Part shown: one piece after another, positions 11,884 through 22,233 of the stretch | Layout of the letters: each line of letters opens with the position of its first letter | How positions within the stretch are numbered: position 1 is the stretch's first letter | Assembly: GCA_010093485.1 (NCBI GenBank) | Contig: MU001500.1 | Coordinates: forward strand, 940,198 to 1,004,197 | Length of the DNA: 64,000 bases | DNA from: Karstenula rhodostoma CBS 690.94 | Taxonomy: Eukaryota > Ascomycota > Dothideomycetes > Pleosporales > Didymosphaeriaceae | Direction: 5' to 3' | Notes under the pieces: model-generated | The model's database searches: none | Told to the model about the DNA's origin: nothing | The model's input: only the letters and a program-made list of their open reading frames with translations | Made by a program: the position numbers and the translations under genes

Positions 11884-12729
11884 CTAGCCGAACGAGATCA
11901 TCCTTCTTCCATCTAAAAAGTTGCCCACATTTCTCTGCACAGCCTCGAAACGAACAGCTCCGCACGTTTCGCTTTCCAGATGATTGAATAGCCCGGCGAG
12001 TGCCGTGAAATCCTTCGAGCATGCTCGTCCAGGACAGTGGTAGACCTTCTGCCTATGTGCAGGGCTGTTCACATGCTGATTGAGTCCGTGCAGGCTCCCG
12101 AACTCTCGATGACACATGTAACACTCGAAACCACACCCATTCCAGGTTGCGGATGTAGCTGTGATATGTGTCGGAGCAGAGGAAGAATGCGTAAGAAGCC
12201 TCTTCGTAACGACATGGTGCGGGTCAACGCGCCGAATCTGCTCGAGGATGGTCGCATGATTGACGCCGCGCGCCTGCGGGCAGGATCCGGTCTCAAGGTG
12301 GTGGCAAAGGCCGGTGGCGGTTGCAAAAGAACGCTTGCAGAAGGGACACGCCATCTTCAAGCCTCTGTGGATCCTGGAATTCAGATGCTACGGTTCATGT
12401 CAGCCTATTTAAGACACCGCTGGCTAATCCTCACGTAGTGAGCTCACCTGTCGCAAATTGTTCTCGTTCTGAAAGCCTTTCTCGCAGCTGTTGCACCAAT
12501 GATTCCGCCAGTGATTACGCGATTCCATGTGTTGTCTCGCGGCATTGAAGGAGTCGAACACCGCCGTGCATGCCTCGCATTCGAAATCAGGAGGGACATC
12601 ATCGTCGTCCGTGTAATACCCGCCTTGGGGCGAAGGTGAATCGGATGCCCAATGATCAAGTGCATCCATATGCTGCTCTGCAGCATGCTCGTTGACGAAT
12701 TCGCGGTAGCATGTCTGGCACTCGATCAT
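11884..12729 (-). CDS. C2H2 zinc-finger protein
   Basis: Two exons (12729 to about 12462, then about 12393 to 11884) joined by a GTGAGC..CGTAG intron; the join gives NLRQHLNSRIHRGLKMACPFC in one frame. At least five C2H2-type units can be read: CQTCYREFVNEHAAEQHM..LDH, CEACTAVFDSFNAARQHMESRNH, CNSCEKGFQNENNLRQHLNSRIH, CPFCKRSFATATGLCHHLETGSC and CYMCHREFGSLHGLNQHVNSPAH, with a final C.....C..DF unit. Several have the long His spacing typical of RNA-binding or U1-like C2H2 fingers rather than classical DNA-binding repeats. Probably nuclear; target unknown. Divergently transcribed from the next gene with about 490 bp between starts. Confidence 0.85.
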
Positions 12730-13218
12730 CGTTCCGATAGAACCTTGCGAGTAACCTCAAGGGATCCAAGAGTCGTAGATAGCTGAGCACGACGTGGAAA
12801 GAAAGAGTTCGGTCACGACTGTAAGCAGACTGCCGAATCTTCTGGTCTGACTGCTGTGTGACATTGACACGGTTTAATCCCCTTTCCGGGGACGATGAGA
12901 AGGCGAGCGGGGAAGCGGGACCAAAGCGCGCTATCCGCCATCCACAAATGCTACTTCCACACAACACGTTTGATGAAAAGGCTGCACTCCGGCAAGTTTA
13001 GAGTTGCCAGGTTTTAGCGAGACACACGAGCTCGGCGGCTCGAGATATTAGACTACCAGTGACAGGTAGTACGCGACGTGCACCCCAAAGCGCGAGATTG
13101 TCGCCAAGTCACGCGCATCGTAATGTCCCAGCCCCACTCCACATCCGCGGTCCGCTCCCACCTCCATAGCTAGGCATCGACAACGGCTTCTCGATCAATC
13201 TACTAGACGCATCACAAC
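12730..13218. promoter_or_regulatory. Divergent intergenic promoter region
   Basis: The 490 bp between the start codons of the zinc-finger gene (minus) and the acidic hypothetical gene (plus). No coding content is evident, so both promoters should lie here. No specific site can be named with confidence. Confidence 0.5.
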
Positions 13219-14810
13219 ATGACGCCTGAAGAGTATAATCGGGCCAAGAGAGAATCGAAACGATATGACCACTATTTCGATTCAAATATGGACCGGATCT
13301 ATTTTGCGGAGCCGCTGAGGAACAAGAATGGCAAGATTGCGGCACGACAGCCCGAGATACCCAAAGCAAACACTCCTTATTGGAAGGCGCAGTGCTCTTT
13401 CCGCGGTCTCAAGACGAGCGGTACGATCGAGGACCTGCAAGCGAGACTGAGAACTCGCAACAAGTCCAAAGATGCCGAGATAGAGAAGAAGTCCACAGAA
13501 GCTTCCACTTTGGTCCACCAGGAAGACAGAAGAAGGGCAGCCGCGCAGGCTGAAGCTTGGTGGATCGATCCATCGAGGACTTTTCGCGAACATCTCGAAA
13601 AAGATTCTCATCGGGCCTTGAAAGACAACCTGGATAAAGGGGGTAGTTTGAGCCGCTCTTATGAGCTTATCCCAATGTCTTACCTTTTTGACCTGCAAAA
13701 GCCAGCGTTGGATCTTGGGCTGAGCTGGCAGCGTGTTCATGCACCGTAAGTTGGTCGATATGCGCTCTGTTCGATTCGCCTTACTCACCATTGACCTGAC
13801 TGACACTCTACATCAGGGAGAGCTATCGAGAGCCGAACAGTTACAGGGATGTCACTGTCCAGATTGTCGGTCAGGAGAAAGCAGTGAACAAGAAGGCGAA
13901 GGAAATCTCTGCTGAGAAACAGAAAGAGGTTCGAGAGATGGAAAAGAAGCGCCTCGTAGCGGAGAAAGCACAGAAAGCAGCAGATAAGGCCAAGAAGCAA
14001 GCAGTACTCACGGAAGCAAAGAAGATGGATGACTGGGATTTAACTGGAGGATGGGAAGTTGAATGCGACGATCTGGCCGACTACTCGAGCGAGCAATCGA
14101 GCAAGCTCACCATGAACGTCTGGTGCGACCATTTCGATCCCACCAATCCTCGTGGAGCAAACACCCCTTTAGGCGACGCATATGATAACGAGGAAGATGA
14201 TGAGTTTGACCAGGATGAGTCTGGTGAGACGGATTACGATGATTACAGCGATATGGAGACTGACGGGTACGACCTTCTTGTAATATTATTGGAGAGTGAT
14301 GAAGCTAATCATATCAACTTCAGCGAAGAAGAAGACGAGGAAGATACGTATGCCCGCACAAAATCGACAGCGAAACCAACTGCCACTGCACGCAGCAAAG
14401 CGTCCCAGCCCACAGTCAGCCTCCCTTGTTTTGGCGCGACCTTCTCCTTCGGCGTCGTATCTGGCGTAATGCGGCTGTACCCCGTCCAAACTCCCAGGAA
14501 GAAGAGTAATGCGAACTTCAAGGTTAAGAACAACAAGACGTTCGAATTCATATGGAGAGGTCGTGAGACAGGAGAGAGCCAGATTCAGATCGGCTCTGAT
14601 AAGAATGCCTATGAGATCACTTTCGGTAATCACGGTACGACGTTCACCGGCAAATTCAGCTGCAACTATGTCGGCAAGGTAACCATAAAAGGCACCAAAA
14701 TGTCTCATGGACATGGCCAGAAAGGCTCAAGTATGAGTCGCTGGGAGCAGCTTTCAGAAAGAGCTCATGACCAAGAGTCGCGCTCGCGCTGGGGAAAGTG
14801 GAGCTGGTGA
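13219..14810 (+). CDS. Hypothetical protein with SAP-like start and acidic coiled-coil middle
   Basis: Two clear exons: 13219-13749 and about 13818-14810. The N-terminus starts MTPEEYNRAKRESKRYD; residues about 55-78 (YWKAQCSFRGLKTSGTIEDL) resemble a SAP-type helix-extended-loop-helix (LK..G..G....L..RL). A highly charged Lys/Glu/Ala coiled coil follows (EISAEKQKEVREMEKKRL), then MDDWDLTGGWEVECDDLADY, a strongly acidic Asp/Glu/Tyr run, and a C-terminal beta-rich domain ending with Ser/Arg-rich residues. A 57-nt in-frame segment at 14267-14323 has GTACGA..TTCAG ends and a GCTAATC branch-like site, so it may be an additional intron that is silent to frame. Nucleic-acid binding is only inferred from the SAP-like segment. 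Confidence 0.7.
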
Positions 14811-15284
14811 AGGGTAGCCTCATTGCTGCCACACCATTCCATTTGCTTCACGGTAGTCATGGGAGCTCGACGTGTCGTTCAAGTATGGGGCAAGAAGGGG
14901 TAGCGTATACGCTTCTAAGGGGGATTCAACAAATTGAAAGGTGACGTGGTCGATATCGATAAACAAAGTTCTTAGCTGGATAAAGTCAACGCGTTCCGCG
15001 AATGATTTAAGCCATTGGATTTTTTTGTGGATACGTTCGCCGACAGGTTGCTTCCCACGAGACCCACACCAAACGACCAGAAGTTAGGGCACGAGGGCCT
15101 TCACAAGTATCTAAGTTACTACATGTTTCTGCGTAGCGCAGGGTTCGTCACAGCCACGGTATCGACAGGCACCATCGCTCGATGGCCAAACCACTCAATT
15201 CATTCCTCCCAGCGAAAGGACTAACGAGCGTAACCATCTTTCCCCCCCCCCCATTCCCAACTCAGCTACCTAACGGTCCCAACT
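14811..15284. other. Convergent intergenic region with a poly-C tract
   Basis: The 3' flanks of two convergent genes. A run of about 11 cytosines lies at 15242-15252. No gene is recognisable. Confidence 0.6.
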
Positions 15285-15602
15285 CTACCACCTGCACTGC
15301 AACGGATTGCACCTGGTCCCACACTTGCACCTGTGAATATCCGTCTTGCACATCCCATACCCGCCCGTACTCTTGCAGCACTCGGTGACGCTCTTGCTGC
15401 AAGAAAACTCTCTGCCGCAGTTACAGTCGCGTGCGGCGAGCTCGTTGGAGCGGTCGACGAGAGCGGTGGTGGCGCTCGAGACGAGATCGCTGGGGAAGCG
15501 AGCGATGATGTCGTTCGAGGGATTGGCGTTGGCGTCGGGGATGGCGGTGGTGGAGGCCAACGTGGCGAGGAGGAGGGTGAAGAAGGTGGTGGTGAAGTGC
15601 AT
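15285..15602 (-). CDS. Small secreted cysteine-rich protein
   Basis: 105-residue protein from a single exon. Residues 1-20 (MHFTTTFFTLLLATLASTTA) form a clear signal peptide. A pro-like acidic segment with NANPSNDI follows. The C-terminal 46 residues hold ten cysteines in the order C-x-C-x5-C-x6-CC-x8-C-x6-C-x-C-x3-C-x4-C, enough for five disulphides. Size, secretion signal and cysteine density fit fungal small secreted proteins (effector candidates, defensin-like or antimicrobial peptides). I do not recognise the family; the spacing does not match the eight-cysteine pattern of hydrophobins. The sequence ends CNPLQCRW. It stands alone with about 1 kb of non-coding DNA upstream. Confidence 0.75.
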   Translation of the reverse strand: MHFTTTFFTLLLATLASTTAIPDANANPSNDIIARFPSDLVSSATTALVDRSNELAARDCNCGREFSCSKSVTECCKSTGGYGMCKTDIHRCKCGTRCNPLQCRW

Positions 15603-16653
15603 TTTGTATAGCTAGTCTTGTTTTGGTTTGAAGAGTGAAGTGATGGTCTGGTTGTGATGATGTGCTTTAGAGTCGATATTGCGAAGGCTTCTTATACCTG
15701 AGAACGGAAGTTCGGCATCCAGAGCAATTTGGGAATTCTCTGATCGTGTTGCACGGTTGAGGTGTTAGCACTCCCAGACGACTCTAAAGGGACCTTAGCC
15801 TCCATGTGGTCGACGAGTGAGGGATTTTGAAGGGTGCGGTGTGGATTTATCTTACGAGTTTTGAACCGCTCGATTGGATGATGTGGTTCATGTTTGGCTA
15901 CACAATTGATGCCACGGTAGACTAACACTCACACAAAGATCCACATTCGGAAGATTCAGGCCCCCATGTGCGGCCTTACAATATAGATTTGGGGCCGGTA
16001 CCAGACTTGAGTAAGAAAGCAGGCAGATACCGGAAGTTGATCTTTACTTGATATCCGGGCCTGACTCAGTTAGAGAGAGCATCTTTCTCTCAATCATATG
16101 GGCAACATCTCGACCCTGTTTAGTAGGCTATACCGTTCTGCCTACTACAGGACCCAGTCAACCAATTTAGAGATATCTGCAGATACATTTGTGGGCCAAC
16201 GCGAGCGTAGCACATGTGTGCAAGGGATGAGCGTAAGCTGACATAAGGTGTGACCGTTTGCCAAACGGATAGATCTGTTGAGCATTGTCCCTTTCGAGTA
16301 CCCAATAAGGCAAGAGATGTGTGTTAGCTTACGCCTTGCATGAAAAACAAGAGTATTCTACGTTCAGAGTTCTCAGCATACGGGCGGTGTGGTTGTGGAG
16401 GAAGACCCAGCCTTGTGCAGCACGCCATAGTAATCGATTGGCGACAGAAACCTTAAGAAGAGACATGATTCAAGTCAGAAAGCTTTCATTTCGGATCCAC
16501 CTGCCTGTACTATCCAGAAGCCGCTTATTGCGGGATAACTATAATACAAATGCGTGCAGTCATTCGATCGCTCCGTCATGTCGATCGTGCCATACACGCC
16601 CCATAATTCACTCCACCGATTTAGTAACATTGGATCCAATTAGCGCCTATTGC
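15603..16653. other. Intergenic, promoter side of the cysteine-rich gene
   Basis: About 1 kb with only short frames; it contains the upstream region of the small secreted gene and the 3' flank of the GPI protein. Nothing else is recognisable. Confidence 0.6.
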
Positions 16654-18377
16654 CTAGAACCGTGCGGCCAGGAAGGGCAGGATCACGATCACCACAACCC
16701 ATGCGGGCCAGGGTTGAGTGTTGCTGGCGCCGTTATGGCCAAGAGACTTTGTGGTCGCACCTGGGTATGATCCCGACACTGTACCAGTGCTACCGGTGGC
16801 AGTAACCGTCGAATTTTTGCCCCGAAGCGCGACGGTAATAGTCATGTGAACCTTGCTGATCGTGCCGTCGACATGGCCCTCGTGCTCCCCATCATGACGC
16901 TTGACCGGAGCCGCAGTTGGATGCGGCGGTATATCGGAGGAGAAGAAGGTGCCGTCAGTCGATACCGAAACCTCAGCTGTGGGGAAATCGGGTTCGATGG
17001 TAGGAAAAGACTCCATGTCGGTCATGGTGGACTCCTCAACAGCGGGGAAATCGGGCTCGATGGTAGGAAAAGACTCCATGTCGGTCATGGTGGACTCGTC
17101 ACCAACAATAGACCAGGAAGTCTCCGTGTCGGAAGGCAGCGAAATGAAGTTGTCCGATACCGACACCGTGAGTTGGACAAAGCCTGAGGTAGGACGGTCG
17201 TCTGGCATTGTGACGTTGAGGAAAGCGGACGGACGAGGGTGTCCAACGGGAGGCAGACCTGGAGTGACTGAAGGCATCACCAACGTGAGCGTGGAGTTAA
17301 TCATGGAGAACACCGAAGAGGAACCGTAGCCTGGGATTGGCGGAGTGGGGATTGGTCCAGTGACCGATGGCATGACCAGCGTGAGTGTAGAGTTGACCGC
17401 GGAGGACGTGGCGATGCCATCAGTGGACACTGAAGCTGCAGTCGACGTCGCGTGCGGCACCATCGTCAAGTAAAGAGTAGAATTAGACTCCGTGCCAGAG
17501 GACGACTGTGAGCCAGCATCCGAAGTAGTGGTATTCAACCAGATCCCAGAAGCGGTGGGTGACGGACGGAGAGGATTGGTCAAAATCAAGCCAGTGGGTC
17601 GAAGAGAGTTGGTGACCGTGACAGGGGAGTGCAAGTTTGGAAGCTCAGGATTGGCGCTCACAGTCTCGAGGACCGTAGTTGTCGAATTTGAGGCCACGTG
17701 CACTGTCGTAGTCGGCTCTGGATGATTTTGAATAGGCACAGAGGGCTCCGTGTAATTAGGCTTGCTAATAGCCCTGTTTGTGTTAGTATCCTCGTACATG
17801 TTGCAGAAAATTAATATCGGGTATGGTAGCGACTTACACCTCAGCTGAAGAGCTCACGAGAGAGTTGCTGACTGGGACGGGAGTCTCGCTGAGCGAGGAC
17901 GAAGTCGGGTGCTTGCTCATGATAGTCTTGGTGATGAAGAGGGTTGACTTGCTAGTAGCAATCAAAGTCGTCGTCTTCTCATCATCGCCAGGACTATTGC
18001 TGTTAGTGTCCGTTCGTCTGCTGCGGTCGTGGGCGCACTTACGCAGAAGTCGAAGCCGTCGGAGGCTGGCTCCCACCGTCATGCACAGTGACAAAGATGG
18101 TCTCAGTCACCTGGACGGTCTTCGTCTCGGGACAGAGGTATGTGAGATGGGTAGTTGTGCCCTTGATCACCGCATCGTCTGTGCATAGCTTTGGCATACA
18201 GTCGCAGCTATCGAGGCAAGAAAAACCAACGGGGCTGGGGGGAGCAGGAGTCTTCGGATTGTCGGCCGCTGCAAAGGTGACGGTAGCTGTATAGGTCAAC
18301 TCAAGTTCTGCATATGCGTATACAAGCGGTGGCTTACCTGCGACAATGCCGAGCACGACGTTGCGAGCGTACATCAT
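16654..18377 (-). CDS. GPI-anchored Ser/Thr-rich cell-wall protein with internal repeats
   Basis: Secreted wall or membrane protein. Exon 1 from ATG at 18377 encodes MMYARNVVLGIVAG, then an intron, and the mature start ELELTYTATVTFAAA. A cysteine block follows (GFSCLDSCDCMPKLC, then YLC), reminiscent of fungal extracellular cysteine modules. Two further introns (near 17992-18040 and 17772-17836) lead into a long Ser/Thr/Pro-rich stalk with many N-glycosylation sites (NSTLTLVMPSVT occurs twice). A 21-residue unit, STMTDMESFPTIEPDFP plus linker, is present in two tandem copies. The C-terminus has small residues (GASNT) and then the hydrophobic tail WPAWVVVIVILPFLAARF, a typical GPI-attachment signal. 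Enzymatic activity is not evident; adhesion or surface shielding is likely but inferred. Confidence 0.78.
16981..17097 (+). repeat. 63-bp tandem duplication inside the GPI-protein gene
   Basis: Two copies offset by 63 bp (starting at 16981 and 17044). The first 54 bases differ at a single position (T/C at 16993 versus 17056). The unit is a multiple of three, so copy-number change keeps frame. Confidence 0.9.
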
Positions 18378-19088
18378 GGTCGGCAAATTGGAATGACTGC
18401 TGTTGTGTAAGTAGCGTCGAGTTTGCTGTTATTACTCGCCCTAAGTCGGTCGACAAACGCGTTTGGAGCCCAGCTCTGATTCAATGCCGAGAAGTACCTC
18501 CATCAATACACGCGCAGGAGAATAGCAAGCAATGGGAAACAGGGGAATGAGAAGCAGACAGGAGGATTGTACCTACACTTGAAAGACTGACTGTGGTGAG
18601 TAGTCCGGTCGGGGGTTGACAAGAGCGAGCGGATGAAGAGAGAGTCGAGTGAGCGAGGGCAGGGCGCGTTTGTATCAACAGCGTCGCCAGCAGAGGCACT
18701 AGCGCGCTCTTAGCGTCGTCACAGCTCGTCCATAGAGCGACGGTCGTCGGCGATTGCGAGCGGGGACGAGCTCTCGCTGCGTGGTGAATGGTGATATGTG
18801 ATAGTGCGGCTAGACTCGGTGCAGGAGCCGTATCACTCGGCGGTGGACTCGAAACAGGCAGTCGCAATGGCAAATGCGTGCGACTACTGTTTTCGTGAGG
18901 AAATGCCAGGCCAAAACAATATATCAGGGCATACGTGGGTTGAGGTGTCGGATATAGCTTTGCCTTCCACCAATCTCAAGAGAATAATTCAGGTAGGGAT
19001 CAACCGTGGTAAAGACTTCATACAGAGATATGCACTAAAGGCACATATGAGTATACAAAGAAAGAGAGCAACACGTACCCGATCCGAT
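18378..19088. other. Intergenic, no gene seen
   Basis: The region upstream of the GPI-protein gene and 3' of the DUF2458 gene. Short Ser/Ala-rich frames exist but have no start context, domain or homologous feel. Confidence 0.55.
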
Positions 19089-19871
19089 TTAATCCCCATA
19101 CAATTCCATCAAATGATTCAGCATCTTCCTTTGCAACTCGAGCAGCTCTCCCTTCGTAACCTTCTTCTGCTCTTCTTCGCCCTCGTCGCTCCCGTCTGAA
19201 CGCAAAAACTCCGACCTCAGTCCAAAAAAGGGTACACCCAAGCCCTTCATCTCCTTGGACTGCAACTCCACCATTCTCTGAGCCGCCCTGTACACCTTCT
19301 TCGCATACATCTCCAGCTCCTCCTTCTCAACCTCATCAGTCCTCAGCGGCGAGATCTTCTCGCCCATGCCAGGCAAAGACAAGACAGCGAGATGCGTCTT
19401 CTCGTTTTCGCGCTTGACGGCTTGTTCATCAATGAGACGCTGGCGTCCGGATTCCCAATCTTTGACGTTGCGCGCCTGGTCAGCTATGAGCTTTTGGATG
19501 GCTGGAACGAAGGTTGGGCTTTGGGTCGCGATTTTGTTTACGCAGCGGAGACCATGCTTCCATTCTGTGATTGTTGCTGGGTCGATGGTTGGGGTTGCCG
19601 TCCGCCTTTGGGGAGGTGCTTGGCGGCTGGAGAGGGTGGTCTGCGGGCGGGCGTTCAGGCGAGGGTCCTGGGACTGCTCCTGGCTATACGGGATGCCCGT
19701 CTGCGATGGATAATGCGACGCGGGAACGCTGTTAAGTTGAGCGCCGAATTGGCCTGGGGCGTGGAACTGCTGTTCAGCCGGCACCGGAGGGATTGCGGCC
19801 TGAGGCAGGTTGGCCAACGTCGCCAGGATCTGCTCGAGATTGAGCTCCGGGGGCAAGCTGTTGTCCGCCAT
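19089..19871 (-). CDS. DUF2458-family protein
   Basis: Single-exon protein of 260 residues. The first third is Pro/Gln-rich and probably disordered. The conserved core starts about residue 95 with TITEWKHGLRCVNKIATQSP and continues AIQKLIADQARNVKDWESGR, matching the fungal family of unknown function DUF2458, which shows W..GLR.V.K......P..A.I..L...Q..N...WE.GR. The rest is helical and charged (EEELEMYAKKVYRAAQRMVE, then ELLELQRKMLNHLMELYGD), consistent with coiled coil. The function is unknown; a structural or complex-forming role is likely. It is divergent from the next gene across about 390 bp. Confidence 0.85.
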   Translation of the reverse strand: MADNSLPPELNLEQILATLANLPQAAIPPVPAEQQFHAPGQFGAQLNSVPASHYPSQTGIPYSQEQSQDPRLNARPQTTLSSRQAPPQRRTATPTIDPATITEWKHGLRCVNKIATQSPTFVPAIQKLIADQARNVKDWESGRQRLIDEQAVKRENEKTHLAVLSLPGMGEKISPLRTDEVEKEELEMYAKKVYRAAQRMVELQSKEMKGLGVPFFGLRSEFLRSDGSDEGEEEQKKVTKGELLELQRKMLNHLMELYGD

Positions 19872-20258
19872 CCTGTTCTATAACTCTTGATGCAAACAAT
19901 GGCCGTGTTCGATTCTCAGATAGAATTATTGGTAATTTTGTAAGTGTGGAATGAGCGTTTGGTTGTCAGCATATGCAAACATGGCGCGTCAACCAGTCAA
20001 CTGCGCTTCAGCTGGGTTCGCAGAAGCGGTCTTGTTAGCTTTCTAGAAGCTTTCTAGTCACTTCAGGCACTGGACTCATCTTGAATCTTGCCCTGAATGC
20101 GTTGGGGGGAGCAACGCATCGCTCAAGGTAGTTGTCCAATCACGGTTCAATGTAGCGCCGGCTCCCGAATTGCACTACTTTTGCCGCATCGTTCGACCTC
20201 TCCAAACCCCCTCGTCCCATTCGTCCTCCCCCAGTCCGCTCCTTCCCTTCTCTCCAAG
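19872..20258. promoter_or_regulatory. Divergent promoter region
   Basis: 387 bp between the starts of the DUF2458 gene and the one-helix membrane protein gene. A pyrimidine-rich CT stretch precedes the plus-strand ATG (about 20215-20255), common in fungal core promoters and leaders. Confidence 0.5.
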
Positions 20259-21132
20259 ATGTCGAAGTCGCCGCGGGAGTCGACGCGCTTCACAGCGACG
20301 GGAGTATGGGCGCACACCAGGCCCGGTGGCAAGGCGACGACGCTGCAATTCGCAGACCCAGCACCCAAGAACGAGACGCCGCAGCAGAAAGTCAAGCGAT
20401 TGAGAGAGGCAGCAAACCGCGCGAAGCTGGCACAAGTCACACGGTGGGATTATGCATATATGTATGGCAGGATGGCCGCGGATGCGGTGCATAGATTTAC
20501 GGTCTATGGCATTATCTTTGCCACGGGTACGGCAATTCTTTCCTACTTTGAACCATTGGTCCATGTAGGGTTATGTGCAGATGAGAACGGATTCTGACAG
20601 CTAAATAGGGTGCATTGGAGTCCTCGCTGTCTTCTCGATAGGAGACATGGTCGTATACAACCGCAGAAAACGCGCAATTTTCTTCGAAGACCAGGAACTC
20701 GAACAAGCCAAGATCCTCAGCATCGCGAGAAGCGCCGTCATGGAGGGCCGTGCAACCCCGGCCCAGGCTGCTCTTGTAGAGGGAATTGCAGAAGAGGAAC
20801 GGTTGATGGACATCAAGAAGGCTGAACGGAAGATCCCTTCAAAGATGCTCTGGTGGTTGCACGGCGACTGGAACGAAGACAAGGCGCTGAAGGAGCAGAG
20901 AAGACTCGCTGTTGAAGATTTCCAGAAGAAAGAGATGCAGAGCTCGGGTCAAGGAAGCGTTACGCAGGCAGTGCAGGCAGCGCAACAAGCACGATCCGAC
21001 AACCCGCAACCCACGGTCGGCGGCCCGCTCGACCAGCAAGCCGCGAAGGCGACCGCGTTTGCAGATAATACGACCAAGGGTGCAAGCAGCGGCTGGTTCG
21101 GATGGATTTCGGGCGGATCGAAGAAAGAATAA
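20259..21132 (+). CDS. Conserved fungal one-helix membrane protein, probably mitochondrial
   Basis: Exon 1 is 20259-20526; the intron 20527-20608 (GTACGG..AATAG) is the one that gives a consistent frame and rebuilds a transmembrane helix, GIIFATG joined to CIGVLAVFSIGDMVV, followed by YNRRKRAIFFEDQE. Reading through the intron ends at a stop. The N-terminus is STRFTATGVWAHTRPGG...F.DP, then TPQQKVKRLREAANRAKLAQ, a block I recall from conserved ascomycete proteins with a single membrane span. After the helix come a long amphipathic region (EQAKILSIARSAVMEGRAT, IPSKMLWWLHGDWNEDKALK) and an Ala/Gln-rich tail ending WFGWISGGSKKE. Location in mitochondria is inferred from the architecture only; no function is assigned. 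Confidence 0.75.
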
Positions 21133-21363
21133 GCTCAGAGCAGGGAAACAAAAGGACGGCCGTCCGTGTACCATATTGAACTCCCAGCATGTAAAACGCT
21201 GTGTCACTACTGTATTGCATCATGGCGTTGGGAAGCTGTATTTGGGTGTAGATGCTCTGGTTGGGTATCTTGACGTTCGTGTCTATAATTCACACCTATT
21301 CCGCGATATCCAAGAACTCCGTAGTATAAAGCAAGCGAGTCTAAGCAAATCATGTACAATTCA

Positions 21364-21979
21364 TTACTGTTCCGATTGCGTTGAGACAGGGATGTAATTC
21401 CGGCGCTGGCGGGCTCTCTGTGACGGTGTCAGCTTCTGCACCTTTGAAGTTCGTTCGTTGCTTTCAGATCATTATCTTCGAGCATACATACCTCGGCCCA
21501 CTGGTCAATCCAAGGTCTCACCCCCGCATAGCTCAGCAATCCCGCTGTAGCTAGAATGAATATCCAAACGACCGCCTGATCCTTCGCAGAATCCCTTTCT
21601 GTATACAATCAGCCCTGTCTTCTCCCATGTTCCTCATATCACGCGCAGATGTACGTACGAAAGCACATCGTAAGTATTTGATCCTCTTTCACGCCCTGGC
21701 AGGAGGAATAGCCCAGGCAGAATTGGCGATTGCAGTCGTTGCATGTCTTCTTGGTGGCGCGTTCAAGGAGGTTGGGCGATGGCTTTTGCGATGCCGCAGG
21801 CGCGTCGAGCGCGAAGATGGTGCTATTGCCGGCACAGGTGCATTTGCAGAAGGATGTTGGTGCTGGAGGGTCAGCTTCTTTCTCGCAATCCTGTATATTG
21901 CAGACGTACTTTTAGCCAGGGTAAGAGAGAAGAGCGACAAAAAGGCGAACAGGAGTAGCCATGACGCGCGCTTCCGCAT
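21364..21979 (-). CDS. Small secreted/type I membrane protein with CKCTC motif, four exons
   Basis: Exons on the minus strand: 21979-21910, 21862-21659, 21598-21492 and 21417-21364. All three introns are GT..AG; the first is only about 47 nt (GTACGT, CTGAC branch, CCAG). The protein is about 143 residues: signal peptide MRKRASWLLLFAFLSLFSLTLA, then KTPTSFCKCTCAGNSTIFAL, KTCNDCNRQFCLGYSSCQGV, FQRDSAKDQAVVWIF and the membrane helix FILATAGLLSYAGVRPW, ending with a short basic tail and SEQ. The CKCTC..NSTI...CNDCNRQFCL pattern belongs to a conserved Pezizomycotina family of unknown function. The luminal cysteines suggest a disulphide-stabilised domain in the secretory pathway. A plain ORF scan misses this gene because its exons are short. 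Confidence 0.82.
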
Positions 21980-22233
21980 GGTTGCAATTATGTGTAGCTC
22001 ATTACGTCTGTCGTCCAGCGGCGTTCACGATGGTTGCGGCGGCGCTAAGCCGACCGGCGCTAGAGCTTTTGCTCGAATCCTTCTGTCGGCTCGCTCACGA
22101 CACCACAACAGCCGCGGGCAGAGGCGCATACGCAGTATTGCTATCTATGAACACTCGCGCCTGAGTCACCTATTCTATTGGCGCATAATCTCCCCGCGAA
22201 AAAGCGTGCGACCGCAAGAACCGCCGCGCTTCG

